64,000 nucleotides of DNA from contig JBKHYJ010000090.1 in NCBI GenBank assembly GCA_046565505.1, positions 1-64,000 on the forward strand, in the 5' to 3' direction. The stretch's first letter is position 1; each line of letters opens with the position of its first letter. Positions 10,178-21,600 of this stretch are shown here, piece after piece. Position numbers and translations under genes: made by a program. The notes under the pieces were generated by a model that worked only from the letters and a program-made list of their open reading frames with translations, searched no databases and was not told the DNA's origin. Source of the DNA: JBKHYJ01 sp046565505. Its GTDB lineage: Bacteria > Acidobacteriota > Blastocatellia > UBA7656.

Positions 10178-12664
10178 TTAATTGCCGTTGACCGAACCCG
10201 GCACCAGCTTCAATAGATCATAGGTTGAGGCTTCAATCGCCTCTCTATTGAACAGCAGCGGGTGAGATTTAAGGTTCTGCCACATGGGAATAGCGTCTTC
10301 GCGGTGAGGATGAAACAGGTGCTCGCTCTGGCCGGTGCTGTTGACTCCGGTAGTGCGATCCCAATCGCTCAAATCCATAACGATTCGCTGCGCGCTCCCT
10401 GCGTCGGCTGCGTAAGGGTTTGCGGGATCATCCCAGGTAAACCATGTGCAGTTGACTGTGAATCTGTCGCCGCCGGGCGCGACGATAGTGCCGCTGTTGA
10501 AGAGTTTCGAGATGATCGGAACATCGACCATTCCAAACGGCCTGTGACGGAAGCTCAGAGTGTGCAGGCGTCCCCATTTCCATTCTGTAGGATTAGAGCC
10601 ATAACGCTTTTTCAGCCAAGCTACTGCGTCGGAGAAAGCGCGTTGAACAATATTGTCCCGGCTTTCCACTTGCTCTGTCCTGGTGTCGTCGAATATTCGA
10701 TTCGCGCCGTCTTTCATAAGACTCAACATCGCAGGGCCATGAACCCAGTAGTATTCCAGGTATTCGTTAGTCAGTTCCGGACCGAGTTCATCGCTGACCG
10801 CGTCTTCCAACAAGAAGCGATACCATACCTGATAGATCGCCGCGCCCGCCTCTTCGGGGTCGCAGTGTAGGTTCCACGATAAGACCTCCCTGAGAGCCTG
10901 CTTCTCTAAATCATTGGCAGGCGAGACCGATTTGAGGTATTCCCTGAGGCGCTCGGCCAGCAGGTGATAAGTGTCCCCCTGTATCCGCTCAGAATCCTCA
11001 ACCGTGACCTGATTGTTTTCAGAAAGTAGCTGGTCTATGCGAACAGCGCGATATGGATCTGCCCACTCGTAGCCCAGCCTGTAAGGATAATCGTCCGTTA
11101 CCAGCTTTTGATTCGCAGTCACAATGAAACCACTCGGCGGGTTGTAAGATCGAGGAAGATCATCGAATGGAATATAACCTTGCCATTCGCAGTCGCCCTT
11201 CCATCCTGGTTCAGGAATGATCCCTTGATTCTGCGGCGCTCGCACGGGGATGCGCCCGGCCGCCTGAAAACCTATGTTTCCGTCCACATCGGCGTAGACG
11301 AAGCTCATGTTCGGGCCATCCCACTGCCTGAGAGCTTCGCGAAATTCAGTCCAGTTGCCAGATCTATTCAGCGATATGATAGAGCGTATCAGTTGAGGGC
11401 TATCTTCACCCGACCATGCCACAGTTAGAGGCTTTGAATCTTTGAAGTGGCTCAGGAACTGATTTATTAACGGGCCGTGATTTGTCCTCGCCACATTGAT
11501 AGTGACCGGGCTTGAATCTTTTACCCGAATTACTTCGGCTTCTATCTTAAGAGGCTGCCACTCGCCGCGAAACATATAACGCTGCGGGTCGGAAGGATTG
11601 TCTAGCTGCTCGATATAAAGGTCCTGTACGTCCGCGACAAGATCGGTAACTCCCCAGGCTATGCGGAGGTTGTGCCCTATGATGACGCCGGGTGTTCCGG
11701 CTAAAGAATAACCCACCAGATCGAGACCCTCGCCGTGTATTCCATTGGCATACCAGACCGACGGCATAAACAGATCGAGATGAGTATCGTTAGCCACCAT
11801 AGCCGAGCGGCTGGCCGTGCGGCTGCCTGCTATCACCCAACCGTTACTTGCCCCCACTCTGCCGACGGTTCCCGAAACGGACTTGAGGGCTTGAACAAGT
11901 TCGGCTCCGAGTTTGTTGTACCCTTCAAATTCAGGCGGCAATGTGACGGGAGCGCCTTCTCTGTACGGCGTCAAAAGCTCGCGCGCAACCGCCTCGCCGG
12001 AAGCCGCGATTATTCGAGCGCGGCTCATCTCTATGGAAGCGTTTTCCGATAGTATCCACGACATCAGCTTCGCTATGACGAGCGAGTCCACAGGAGTCCA
12101 GGGGTCGGGATCAACGCCGAAGATGGTGAACTCTAAAGAGAGATTATGGCGATTGCCTTCTATGAAAGCATTCACGCCCGCCGCGTAAGCCTCCATAGCG
12201 GCGCGGTCTTCGCCTGCCATCGCTTGCCAGTCGCGCTCGGCGGCTCGGCGAAATCCGAGAACTCGCGCAAAGCGGTCTACGCTGATCGACTCTTCTCCGA
12301 GGGCCTCAGCCAGCCGCCCATTTCCAACTCTTCGTGTGAATTCCAGTTGCCACATTCGATCCTGCGCCTGAACATAGCCTTGCGAAAAGAACAGGTCGCG
12401 GGAGTTCTGTGCGAATATGTGCGGTATACCCCACTTATCGCGCAGTATCTCCACGGGCGCTTGCAGGAACGGCAAGCCTATCGTGCCGGAGACAGTGGGC
12501 CATGGCCTGCGTATAAACCAGACTCCGGTCACTAAAGACATCAGCGTCAGGACTAATAGAATTGCGATAGACCACTTGAGAGCTTTACGCAGACGAAGCC
12601 TTCGCCTGCTCTTATGACTTTTCGCTTTGTCTATCGAAGGGCCGGAGGAAGCAAGGCTAATCAT
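10178..12664 (-). CDS. Penicillin acylase-family (Ntn-hydrolase) protein, membrane-anchored
   Basis: 828 residues, matching the single-chain precursor size of the penicillin/acyl-homoserine-lactone acylase family. A basic N-terminus is followed by one hydrophobic segment at about 31-50, a signal anchor or uncleaved signal, which places the enzyme in the periplasm. The family SNGW motif is at 273-276; Ser273 would become the N-terminal nucleophile after self-cleavage, splitting alpha (~220 residues after export) and beta chains. Other family hallmarks: WGIPHIFA near 78 and the GQSEHLFHPH segment near the C-terminus. Such acylases in NRPS clusters remove an N-acyl group from a lipidated precursor (PvdQ in pyoverdine; ZmaM in zwittermicin is a related idea). 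Here the pathway starts with a fatty acyl-AMP ligase, so deacylation after export is the likely job. It could instead confer resistance or quench signals. It sits 15 bp after the bimodular PKS gene. Confidence 0.9.
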   Translation of the reverse strand: MISLASSGPSIDKAKSHKSRRRLRLRKALKWSIAILLVLTLMSLVTGVWFIRRPWPTVSGTIGLPFLQAPVEILRDKWGIPHIFAQNSRDLFFSQGYVQAQDRMWQLEFTRRVGNGRLAEALGEESISVDRFARVLGFRRAAERDWQAMAGEDRAAMEAYAAGVNAFIEGNRHNLSLEFTIFGVDPDPWTPVDSLVIAKLMSWILSENASIEMSRARIIAASGEAVARELLTPYREGAPVTLPPEFEGYNKLGAELVQALKSVSGTVGRVGASNGWVIAGSRTASRSAMVANDTHLDLFMPSVWYANGIHGEGLDLVGYSLAGTPGVIIGHNLRIAWGVTDLVADVQDLYIEQLDNPSDPQRYMFRGEWQPLKIEAEVIRVKDSSPVTINVARTNHGPLINQFLSHFKDSKPLTVAWSGEDSPQLIRSIISLNRSGNWTEFREALRQWDGPNMSFVYADVDGNIGFQAAGRIPVRAPQNQGIIPEPGWKGDCEWQGYIPFDDLPRSYNPPSGFIVTANQKLVTDDYPYRLGYEWADPYRAVRIDQLLSENNQVTVEDSERIQGDTYHLLAERLREYLKSVSPANDLEKQALREVLSWNLHCDPEEAGAAIYQVWYRFLLEDAVSDELGPELTNEYLEYYWVHGPAMLSLMKDGANRIFDDTRTEQVESRDNIVQRAFSDAVAWLKKRYGSNPTEWKWGRLHTLSFRHRPFGMVDVPIISKLFNSGTIVAPGGDRFTVNCTWFTWDDPANPYAADAGSAQRIVMDLSDWDRTTGVNSTGQSEHLFHPHREDAIPMWQNLKSHPLLFNREAIEASTYDLLKLVPGSVNGN

Positions 12665-12679
12665 GTCTCAGTTCAAATA

Positions 12680-15600
12680 TCAGTTTAAAGATTGTCGCCT
12701 CTTTAGAAGCTCTTGTTCGGCATCCTCTTCGGAGAGTTGTTGGACAAGCTTCATAAGCTCTTCAAGTTCCGCATCCTCGTCCTGACTCCTTGGTTCAACT
12801 GCCTTAGCCAGTTCGGCAACGCTCGAAGCTTCAAAGATCACACTGATGGGAAGTTCTTGCTTAAACGCATCGCGCAAACGCGAGATGAGTCTCACGGCGA
12901 GCAGCGAATCCCCTCCAAGCTCAAGGAAGTTGTCATGGACTCCGATCTTATCGACGCCAAGCAGTTCACGCCAAATTTGAACAATAGTCTGCTCGGCAGC
13001 AGTCCTCGGAGGCACATATACGACTCGCAGGCTCGGCCTGGGATAGTGGCTGATAGGCTCGCTGGTAGGCAGCGGCGCAGAGTCGGATATTAACGCGCTC
13101 ATCTTGTTCCAGCCTTCCGTCAAAGGCTCAAGCGACACGATCACTTGAGGAGTTTTATGAAGATGGAGCAGGCGGCCAATCGCATTTGATATATGCTCGT
13201 TTCCTGCTTCGGCCGAAACCTCCCAAGTCACACTCGTCCAGGGCTGGTGCCGGTTGCGCGCGCTGCTGGCGGCGAACGTGTCGAGGAACAGGGCCAGCCC
13301 ATCGTCAGCAGCCGAATGCGGCCCGCCCCCTCGCGTGTGCCATACCAGCAGCTTAGATGTCAACTCATGTTCTCGCAGAACTTCATCGAGCACAAAGAGG
13401 CCTTCATATTTGGACCTCATCAATCTATTTTCGAGCGAATTGCCGCCGGCAGCAGCCGAACCGGGCTCGAATACAAAGACAACTCCAAGCGGAAGCCCTG
13501 AAGGCTGGCTCAACTCTCTGATGAGCGCTCGCGCCTCGTTGATATCGCGCAAGTCGGTAGAAAGCATTCGTATTTCGGCGCGAGCTTCAATAGCTCGAAT
13601 GCGTTTGATCTTTGCCGTGACAAGCCCTTCGCCGGTATCGTTAGCTATCCACTCGTCCCATAGTTCGCGCGGCGGGAAGCCCGGAGGCTCGATAAGCGTA
13701 AGGCCCTGCCCGAAGTTTTCAGACAGATGCTCACAAAACGACAGACCGACAGAGCTGAGGCCATTAATCACCAGCCAGTTGCCTCGCCCATTCGATGAGC
13801 CGTTGAGCCGCTTGCCCTCTTCGACGTTCGCCGCCGCGAGCATCGGAACCCATCTATGGCCGCCGCGATATGCGACCACGCGCTCAGAGCTTTCATTAAT
13901 CATCTCGGACAGCAGTTGATCGACCAGCCTCTTGATTTCGTGAGCGCCTCCGTCGCGGCGCATCACATCAAGATTTCTTATCTTCAAGCCCGGCAGGTCT
14001 CGCCCTATGGCCGTGCATGCTCCAAGCAGGTCGGCCTGTTCTGGCTGAAGCACCTCTTCACCCGTGACTTCGTGTAGCCGGTCAGAAACCATCCAGAGTT
14101 TAAGCGAGCGCCCATCAAGCGGGCCTCTGAGCGCCTCGCTGAGCGCCAGCAGGCTCAGAGCGCCTCCTTCGATAACTTGATCAACTAGTGTTGCGCCGGC
14201 TTCTTGACTGGCAGCCTTTTGTCCGCTCGACCGCAAGCCCCAGAGATAAACGATTGAATCGGGCGTCTCGCCCTCTGCATTGAGCAATGCCGCGAAGTCT
14301 TCCAACTCTTTGGATCGGACGGTGAAATGGCCCGGTGCTGTTTCGTTGAACGTGTCGCCCATTCGGAGCCGAGTGATGCGTATGCCCGCAGACTCAAGAC
14401 GATCTGCCAGGCTTTCTCCCAGTCCGCCTTCGTCGGCTAGAACCCACCACCGCCGAGCCTCATCCGAGCTTGCCCCGTTTGCTGGCGCAGGTGGAAGCGT
14501 CCGCTTCCACAAAGGAACGTAGAACCATTCCGCCCTCGACGGGTCTGCGGTGGATGCGCCGACGTATTGCCGATCCGCTTGCGCATCTATCCAGTAGCGA
14601 CTTCGCTGGAACGGATAAGTCGGCAGGGAGACTCTGCGCCTTTGCTCGCCGGCATGCAGTGTTTCCCAATCCGGCTGCGCGCCAAGCATCCACAGCTTGC
14701 CCAGACCCTGAAGCGCATAGGCGAGGTCCGGCACAGTCTCATACGAGTGGCGCATCAGGTTCAAAGTAACAGGCGGTTCTCCTCCCTGAGCAGCCGGATG
14801 CTGCTGCACCAGGCTGGAGAGAAGAGGAGGACCGGCTTCCAGAAACACTCGACGATGGTCCGACAGCAATTCTTCTACGCCTTCAGAGAAGCGAACCGGC
14901 AGGCATAGGTGACGCGCCCAGTAAGCCGGGTCCGTAGCTTCATCCGGCTGAATCCATTTTCCCGTGACATTTGATAAGTATGGGATTTGCGGATTTCTCA
15001 GTTCTACGCTGCTGGCAAGTTCCACAACCGAATCGAATATGGGTGACATCATTCTGGAATGAAAAGCGTGCGTGGCCTGTAGCCGCCGGTACGATGCTCC
15101 TATAGCATCAAGACGGCTCTGGAAAGCTTCAATCGCATCGGGCGGGCCGGAAGCTACACATTGCGCTGGCCCGTTGACGGCCATCAGCGATAGCTCGTCG
15201 CCTAGCAGCGGTGAAATCTCATCCTCGGAAAGGCCCACTGCTAGCAAAGCCCCCGCCGGTAGCGATTCGATCATCCGAGCACGCTCGGCCACCAGCTTCA
15301 ATCCGTCTTCAAGCGAAAAGACGCCGGCCAGACAAGCGGCAACATACTCACCCAAACTGTAACCCACTAGCGCCTGCGGTCGCATTCCCCAACTCATCCA
15401 CAGTTGAGCCAGAGCGTATTCGATCACGAATAACAAAGGTTGACTGACGCTCGTGCGGTCAAGTTTACTGTCGCCTTCTTTCGTTCGGTCGCGCCCAAGC
15501 ATAGCTCGCAGGTTAATGGATGAACCCGTCCGAGCTTCATTTGATTCGGGCTGCTCCGCGTCTGGATAAAGCTCTTTCCTGAGATCAAACCCAAGATAGC

Positions 15601-18600
15601 GAGTCAGTATTTCCGCGCAATGATCCACCTCTTGCCGAAAAACAGGCTCAGAATCGTATAGTCCACGCCCCATGTTTAAGTACTGTCCGCCGAGTCCTGG
15701 GAACATAAACACGAACGGGCGCTCTGCTTCTTCTCTGTAAGCGGCCTGTAGTCGGCGCGGGTCTCTTTCGGTGAGAGCCTCTCTGGCGTCTTCGAGGTCG
15801 CGGCAGACCAGAATTCTTCTGAAATCCAAATCCCTGCGCCCAAGCTGCAAGGTATAGGCAACGTCTGCCAGGTCAAGGTCATCGGCGCGGCTCAGGCGTT
15901 CAGCGAGATTGTCTGTCACAGACTCAAGAGCTTTTTCTGTTCTGGCCGACAAGACCAGCAGTTGCCAGGGTCGGCCAGGCGTGGTGGGTCGAGCGGCTGG
16001 CGCTTCTTCGAGGATGACGTGAGCGTTAGTGCCGCCCATTCCTAGCGAATTGACGCCCGCTCGTAGGGGGCCTCCATCGGCTCGCCAATCGCATAGGGTG
16101 GTGTTCACATAAAACGGGCTGTTCGCAAAATCGATCTTCGGATTAGGCTCATCGAAATTGATGGAAGGCGGAATCCGTCTCTTTTCCAGAGCCATCGCGG
16201 TCTTTATCAGGGCGGTGACGCCGGCTGCGCGGTCCAGGTGGCCGAAGTTGGCTTTAACAGATCCTATTGCGCAGAAGTTCTTAGCTTCGGTGCGCGCGCG
16301 GAACGCTTTCGTAAGAGCCGCGACCTCTATGGGGTCGCCTAGCTCCGTGGCGCTGCCGTGAGCTTCTATATAACTGAGGCTCTCCGGTCCCACGCCAGCA
16401 TCATCCAGCGCCGCGAGTATTGCTTCAGACTGGCCTGCGACGCTCGGCGCTGTGTACCCCGCTTTCAGCGAGCCGTCATTATTAATCGCGGAGCCTATGA
16501 TGACCGCGGCAATATTATCGCCGTCGGCCAGCGCGTCTTCGAACCGCTTGAGGCAAACGATCCCAACGCCATTGCCGAGTATGCTCCCGGTCGCTTTCGC
16601 GTCAAACGAGCGCGTGTGCCCGTCCGAAGGAGCCAGACCGCCCAATTCGTACAGATAACCTTGCCGGTCCGGCACGACAACGCGTATTCCACCGGCCAGC
16701 GCCATGTCGCACTCTCCGCTTCGCAAGCTCTGACATGCCATGTGCACAGCTACAAGAGAAGTAGAGCAGAAAGTCTGAACCGCCAGGCTCGGCCCTCGAA
16801 GATTGAGCTTGTATGAAACCGTAGTGGTTAAAGAATCCTTGTCATTGCCTAGAATCGCCTGAAGCATATTGACGGATTGGCGCACCTTCGGGTCCGCGTG
16901 CAGCATCAGCAGGTACGTGCTCAGGTTCGATCCGGCGAAAACTCCTATCAATCCCTTGTAACTCAGCGGGTCGTATCCAGCCCGCTCCAACACTTCCCAG
17001 GCGCATTCCAGGAAGATACGATGCTGAGGGTCCATAACCTCAGCCTCGCGCGGCGAGAATCCGAAAAGCCCTGCGTCGAATTGATCTATATCTTCGAGTG
17101 TCGAGCCTGCTTTCACATAACGCGGATTGCTGAACAAGCTCTTTGGCACGCCCGACGCCAGCAACTCGTCATCGTTAAAGAAGGTCACAGACTCCACGCC
17201 ATCACAGAGATTCTTCCACAGCGTTTCGACGTTGGGAGCGCCGGGGAATCGACCGCTCATGCCTATGATAGCTATGCGCGACGAGCCAGCGCCTTCGCGC
17301 GCGCGAGTTCGCCGTTCCGCCAGTTTGTTCACAGACTCCTCAGATGCTTTCTGCGGTTGGGGATTCAAGTGGCGAGCAAGCGAACTGATGGTTGCGAACT
17401 CGAACAGAGTGACCGGAGCTATCTCTATGCCTAGCTCGCGACTAAGCTCTGAGACCAGCTGCAGACCTAACAGAGAGTTTCCTCCCAGGTCGAAGAAGTT
17501 GTCGTTGACTCCGATTTGATCTGCGCCCAGGACTAGCTGCCAGACCTCAGTTATGCGCTTTTCAAAATCATCGCTCGCGGCCAGATAATTAGTCCCTATA
17601 ACTCGCCGCGCCGGTCGCTGCTGCGAAGCTCCCGTCTTTTGTAGCTCTTGCAGAAAGCTCTGGCCTGTGAAAGATTTTCCAAGCTCTATCCTGCCCGGCA
17701 GGTCTTGAGCCGAGACTATGACCTGTGGCAGCCCGCTGGCCAGTATGCGATCAAACGCCTCTACACCTTCAACGTTGCTGATGCCTTTTCGGAGCATCTC
17801 CTCGCGCCACTCTCGCAAGTGCGGTGGGACTTCCGTATAAACTGCGAGGCCGACTTCCTGCCATATATCCCAATTGATGACGATCGTCTGCGGCCCTCGC
17901 GAGGCGTTACGCTGCGCGAGCGCATCAAGGAAGGAGTTCGCCGCGCAATAATCTGCTTGTCCGAATTCGCCTAAAATCGAAGCTATTGACGAATACAGAA
18001 CCAGAAAATCCAGTTCGCGCCCCTTAAACAATTTCTCAAGAACAAGCGCGCCCTGCACCTTGGGAGACATGATCTGGCGGGCCATCTCCCGCGTCTTGAG
18101 TTGTATGATTCCTCCGCCGGGAATACCGGCCAGATGTATCACGCCGTGTATAGTTCCGAAGCGATTTAGAGCTTCTTCCACTGCTCTGCGCATCTGCGAT
18201 TCGTCGCTGACATCGGCGGCCACCGCCAGAACTTCCGCGCCGAATTCTTCCAGACGCCGCACTGCGCGAATCTTCCCAGCTAGAGAGGATTCCTTCTGCC
18301 CCGCTCCCAACAGCCCGGCCCATTCGGACCGATCCGGCAGGCTGGTCCGGCTTACGAGCACCAGCTTTGCTCTTACCGTCTGCGCAAGGTGCTCGGCCAG
18401 CACCATTCCAAGTCCGCCGAAGCCGCCCGTAATCAAATAGACTCCGTTCTCGCGAAGCTTCTTCGACTCTGCCGCATCATCTTTCAGCGGCACGCGAGAA
18501 AAATCTTGAACCCATCGAGTTTCATCTCTGTAAGCTACCAGCAATTCATCCGGCTCTGTTTGAAACTCATTGATGAGCCGATCAGCAAGGCTTTTGAGTT

Positions 18601-21600
18601 CGGCCTCTGCCTGAATAGGGCCTTCATTTGATTCGGGCAGCGAAACGTCTACGCAGCGGCATTTTATCTTTGGGAACTCCTGGGGGATCACTCTCACAGG
18701 GCCGAGCACTGTAGCCTTTTCCGGTTGCAGAACTTCTTGACCTATGACCCGGAAGACGCCGCTCGTGACTGCCTCTATGCGAATATCTTGAGAGAGGGCC
18801 TGCCTGCCTGCTGCTTGTGCCAGGAAGAGTAAGCTATAAAAACCTAGGTCTTGACACCGCTCGAATCTATCAGAGTCTTCGCTTCCGTTGAGTGCGTTGA
18901 CGCTCCAGAGATGCGCTATCGTTCCGATTTTGATCTCGCTTCCGTTGGCCTCAGAGATTAACCTCGTATAATCTTCGGGGCGGCTCGGATCGATAGAGAA
19001 TTCGCGATCACCATGTTTTGCGAAAGCGTTTGCGGCAGTAACAGCCACTACGTCGTGTCCGGCGGCGCGGAGTCGTTCTATCAGCGCCAGGCTCAATCCG
19101 CTATCGTCTTTGAAGACCATCCACCGAGCGTGTGGCCGCTCAGTTCCCGAAGCAGAAGCGGCCAGAGGTTTCCAAACCGGCTCATAAAACCAATCACTAA
19201 TATCTGTCTTTTTATCCAGAGTCACTTTATGCGAGAGGCTCGCGGTTTCCGTCGCCGGCGGGTCTATCCAGTAGCGTTGGCGCTCGAATGGGTAGGTGGG
19301 TAGCGGCACTCTACGTCGTGTTTGCCCGCTGTAGAATGCTTTCCAATCAACAGGCTGACCGACAAGCCACAGCTTGCCGAGCGTCTCAAGCAGGAACGCA
19401 GGTTCGGGCCGCCCGTCGTATGCTCCGGGCAGAGATGCAAAGGCGAGCCGCGCCGCCGCGCCATCACAAGCCGGGTGCTGTTTGACGAAAGAAGTCAATC
19501 CTTGCCCCGGTCCGACTTCAAGAAACAGCCGGTCTTTTTCTCTGAACAGTTCTTCGATCCCTTCGCTAAAGCGGACGGTCCCGCTCATGTGCGTTGCCCA
19601 ATAAGCCTGGTCCGTCGCCTCCTCTGCGCTGATCCAGGAGCCTGTCACGTTGGATATGTAAGGGATTTGAGGAGCGCGCAGTCGCAGGGTCTTCACAAAG
19701 TCGGTCAGAGGTTCTGCAAGAACTTCCGTCATGCTTGAATGGAAAGCATGAGAAGTTTGTAACCGTCGCGCAGTGATTCCACGCTCAGTGAACTCGCGTT
19801 CAGCCGCCTCGACCGCCGCCGCCGGTCCGGACAACACACACGTAGCAGGTCCGTTCACTGCCGCCAGCGAAAGACCATGTTCTCTCATAGCCGCTGCCAG
19901 TTCAGACTCGCTCCGCGACACGGCGAGCATGGCGCCTTCGGGCAATGCCTGAATCATCTGCGCTCTTTTCGCCACGACTGCTAAAGCGTCTTCAAAAGAG
20001 AGCACCCCGGCCAGGCACGCCGCGACGTATTCGCCGAGGCTGTAACCTATCATCGCCTGCGGGACGATTCCCCAGGACATCCAAAGGCGTGCCAGCGCAT
20101 ACTCTATTACAAACGTAGCAGGCTGTATGAAGCATGTCTGGTTGAGTTGCCGCCGAGCTTCATCTTCCTTCCGAGAAGAACGCCCGACCATTCTGCGGAA
20201 ATCTATTTTGCGATTGGCCGAGTCGCCGCCCGCGGCCGCATCAGATTCAGGCGGATATAATGTTTCTCGAATATCGAAGCCAAGATGCAATCGAAGAATC
20301 TCTGCTCCACGATCCACATGCTCTTTGAAGGTAGGCTCTGAGCGATAAAGCCCCGCACCCATGCCTGGGTAATGGTCTCCCAGGCCCGGAAACAGAAACA
20401 CGGCTCGACGATTCGTAAGCTCGTCCGTCTGTGTAAGAGCGCCTGATGGATTGAGCGCATCGCGCAATGCGCCGGAATCCATCTGGCTGTGGCACACGGC
20501 AATTCTGCGACAGGGGAAGCTCTTGCGGCCTAGCGCGAGCGTATAAGCCACATCCGCGATATACGCAGGTTCGATTTTAGATTGCTCTTCCAGATGCTTT
20601 GCCAGATTGGCCGTAGCGGCATCAAGAGCCGCTTCCGACCTGGCTGACAACATAATAAGCTGCCAATGCCTGGAAGGGCCAGATTCGACCTGTGGCGGTG
20701 GCTCTTCCAGAATCACATGTACATTCGCGCTGCCGAGACCGAAAGAACTCACGCCCGCTCGACGCGGCGTAGTTCCGCGTTTCCAATCATTGAGTTGAGT
20801 GTTTACGTAGAAAGGGCTATCCGCAAAATTGATCTTCGGATTCGGTTTTCTAAAGTGGAGGCTTGGAGGGATCTGACGGTGCTCAAGCGCGAGGGCGGTT
20901 TTAATTAAACCGGCGATGCCTGCCGCCGTTTCCAGATGACCGATGTTAGTCTTCACCGAACCGATCGCGCAGGACGCTTCAGCCTGAGTGCTTCCGCTGA
21001 ACGCTTCGGTCAAAGCCAGCATTTCTATAGCGTCACCGAGGTCTGTCGCAGTTCCGTGAGCTTCTATGTAAGAGATCGTTTCAGGCTCGACGCCTGCGCA
21101 AGCCATTGCTTCAAGAAGCACGTTCGCTTGCCCATCGACGCCCGGAGCAGTGTAGCTCGCCTTTCGAGCGCCGTCGTTATTGGATGCAGACCCGCGAATG
21201 ATCGCGTATATATGGTCTCGTTGAGCTATAGCGTCTTCGAGGCGCTTGACCAGGACGGCCCCCACGCCGTTGCCGAAGTTGCTACCCCGAGCGTCAGCAT
21301 CAAAAGTGCGACAATGACCGTCAGGCGAAAGTATGCCGCCCTTCTGGTAAAAATAGCCCGTGCGTTGCGGCACGTTTATAGCCGCTCCTCCGGCCAGGGC
21401 CATATCGCACTCGCTTAGCAACAGGCTCTGGCAAGCCAGATGGACTGCTATCAATGAAGTTGAGCATGCCGTATGAATCGCATAGCTTGGCCCGCGCAAG
21501 TCGAACTTGTAAGCGACTCGCGTAGCCATGCAAGCCAGATCATTTCCGAGCGCGATTTGAAAACGATCCAGCGATTCGAAGGCCTCGCGGTTTGTAATTA

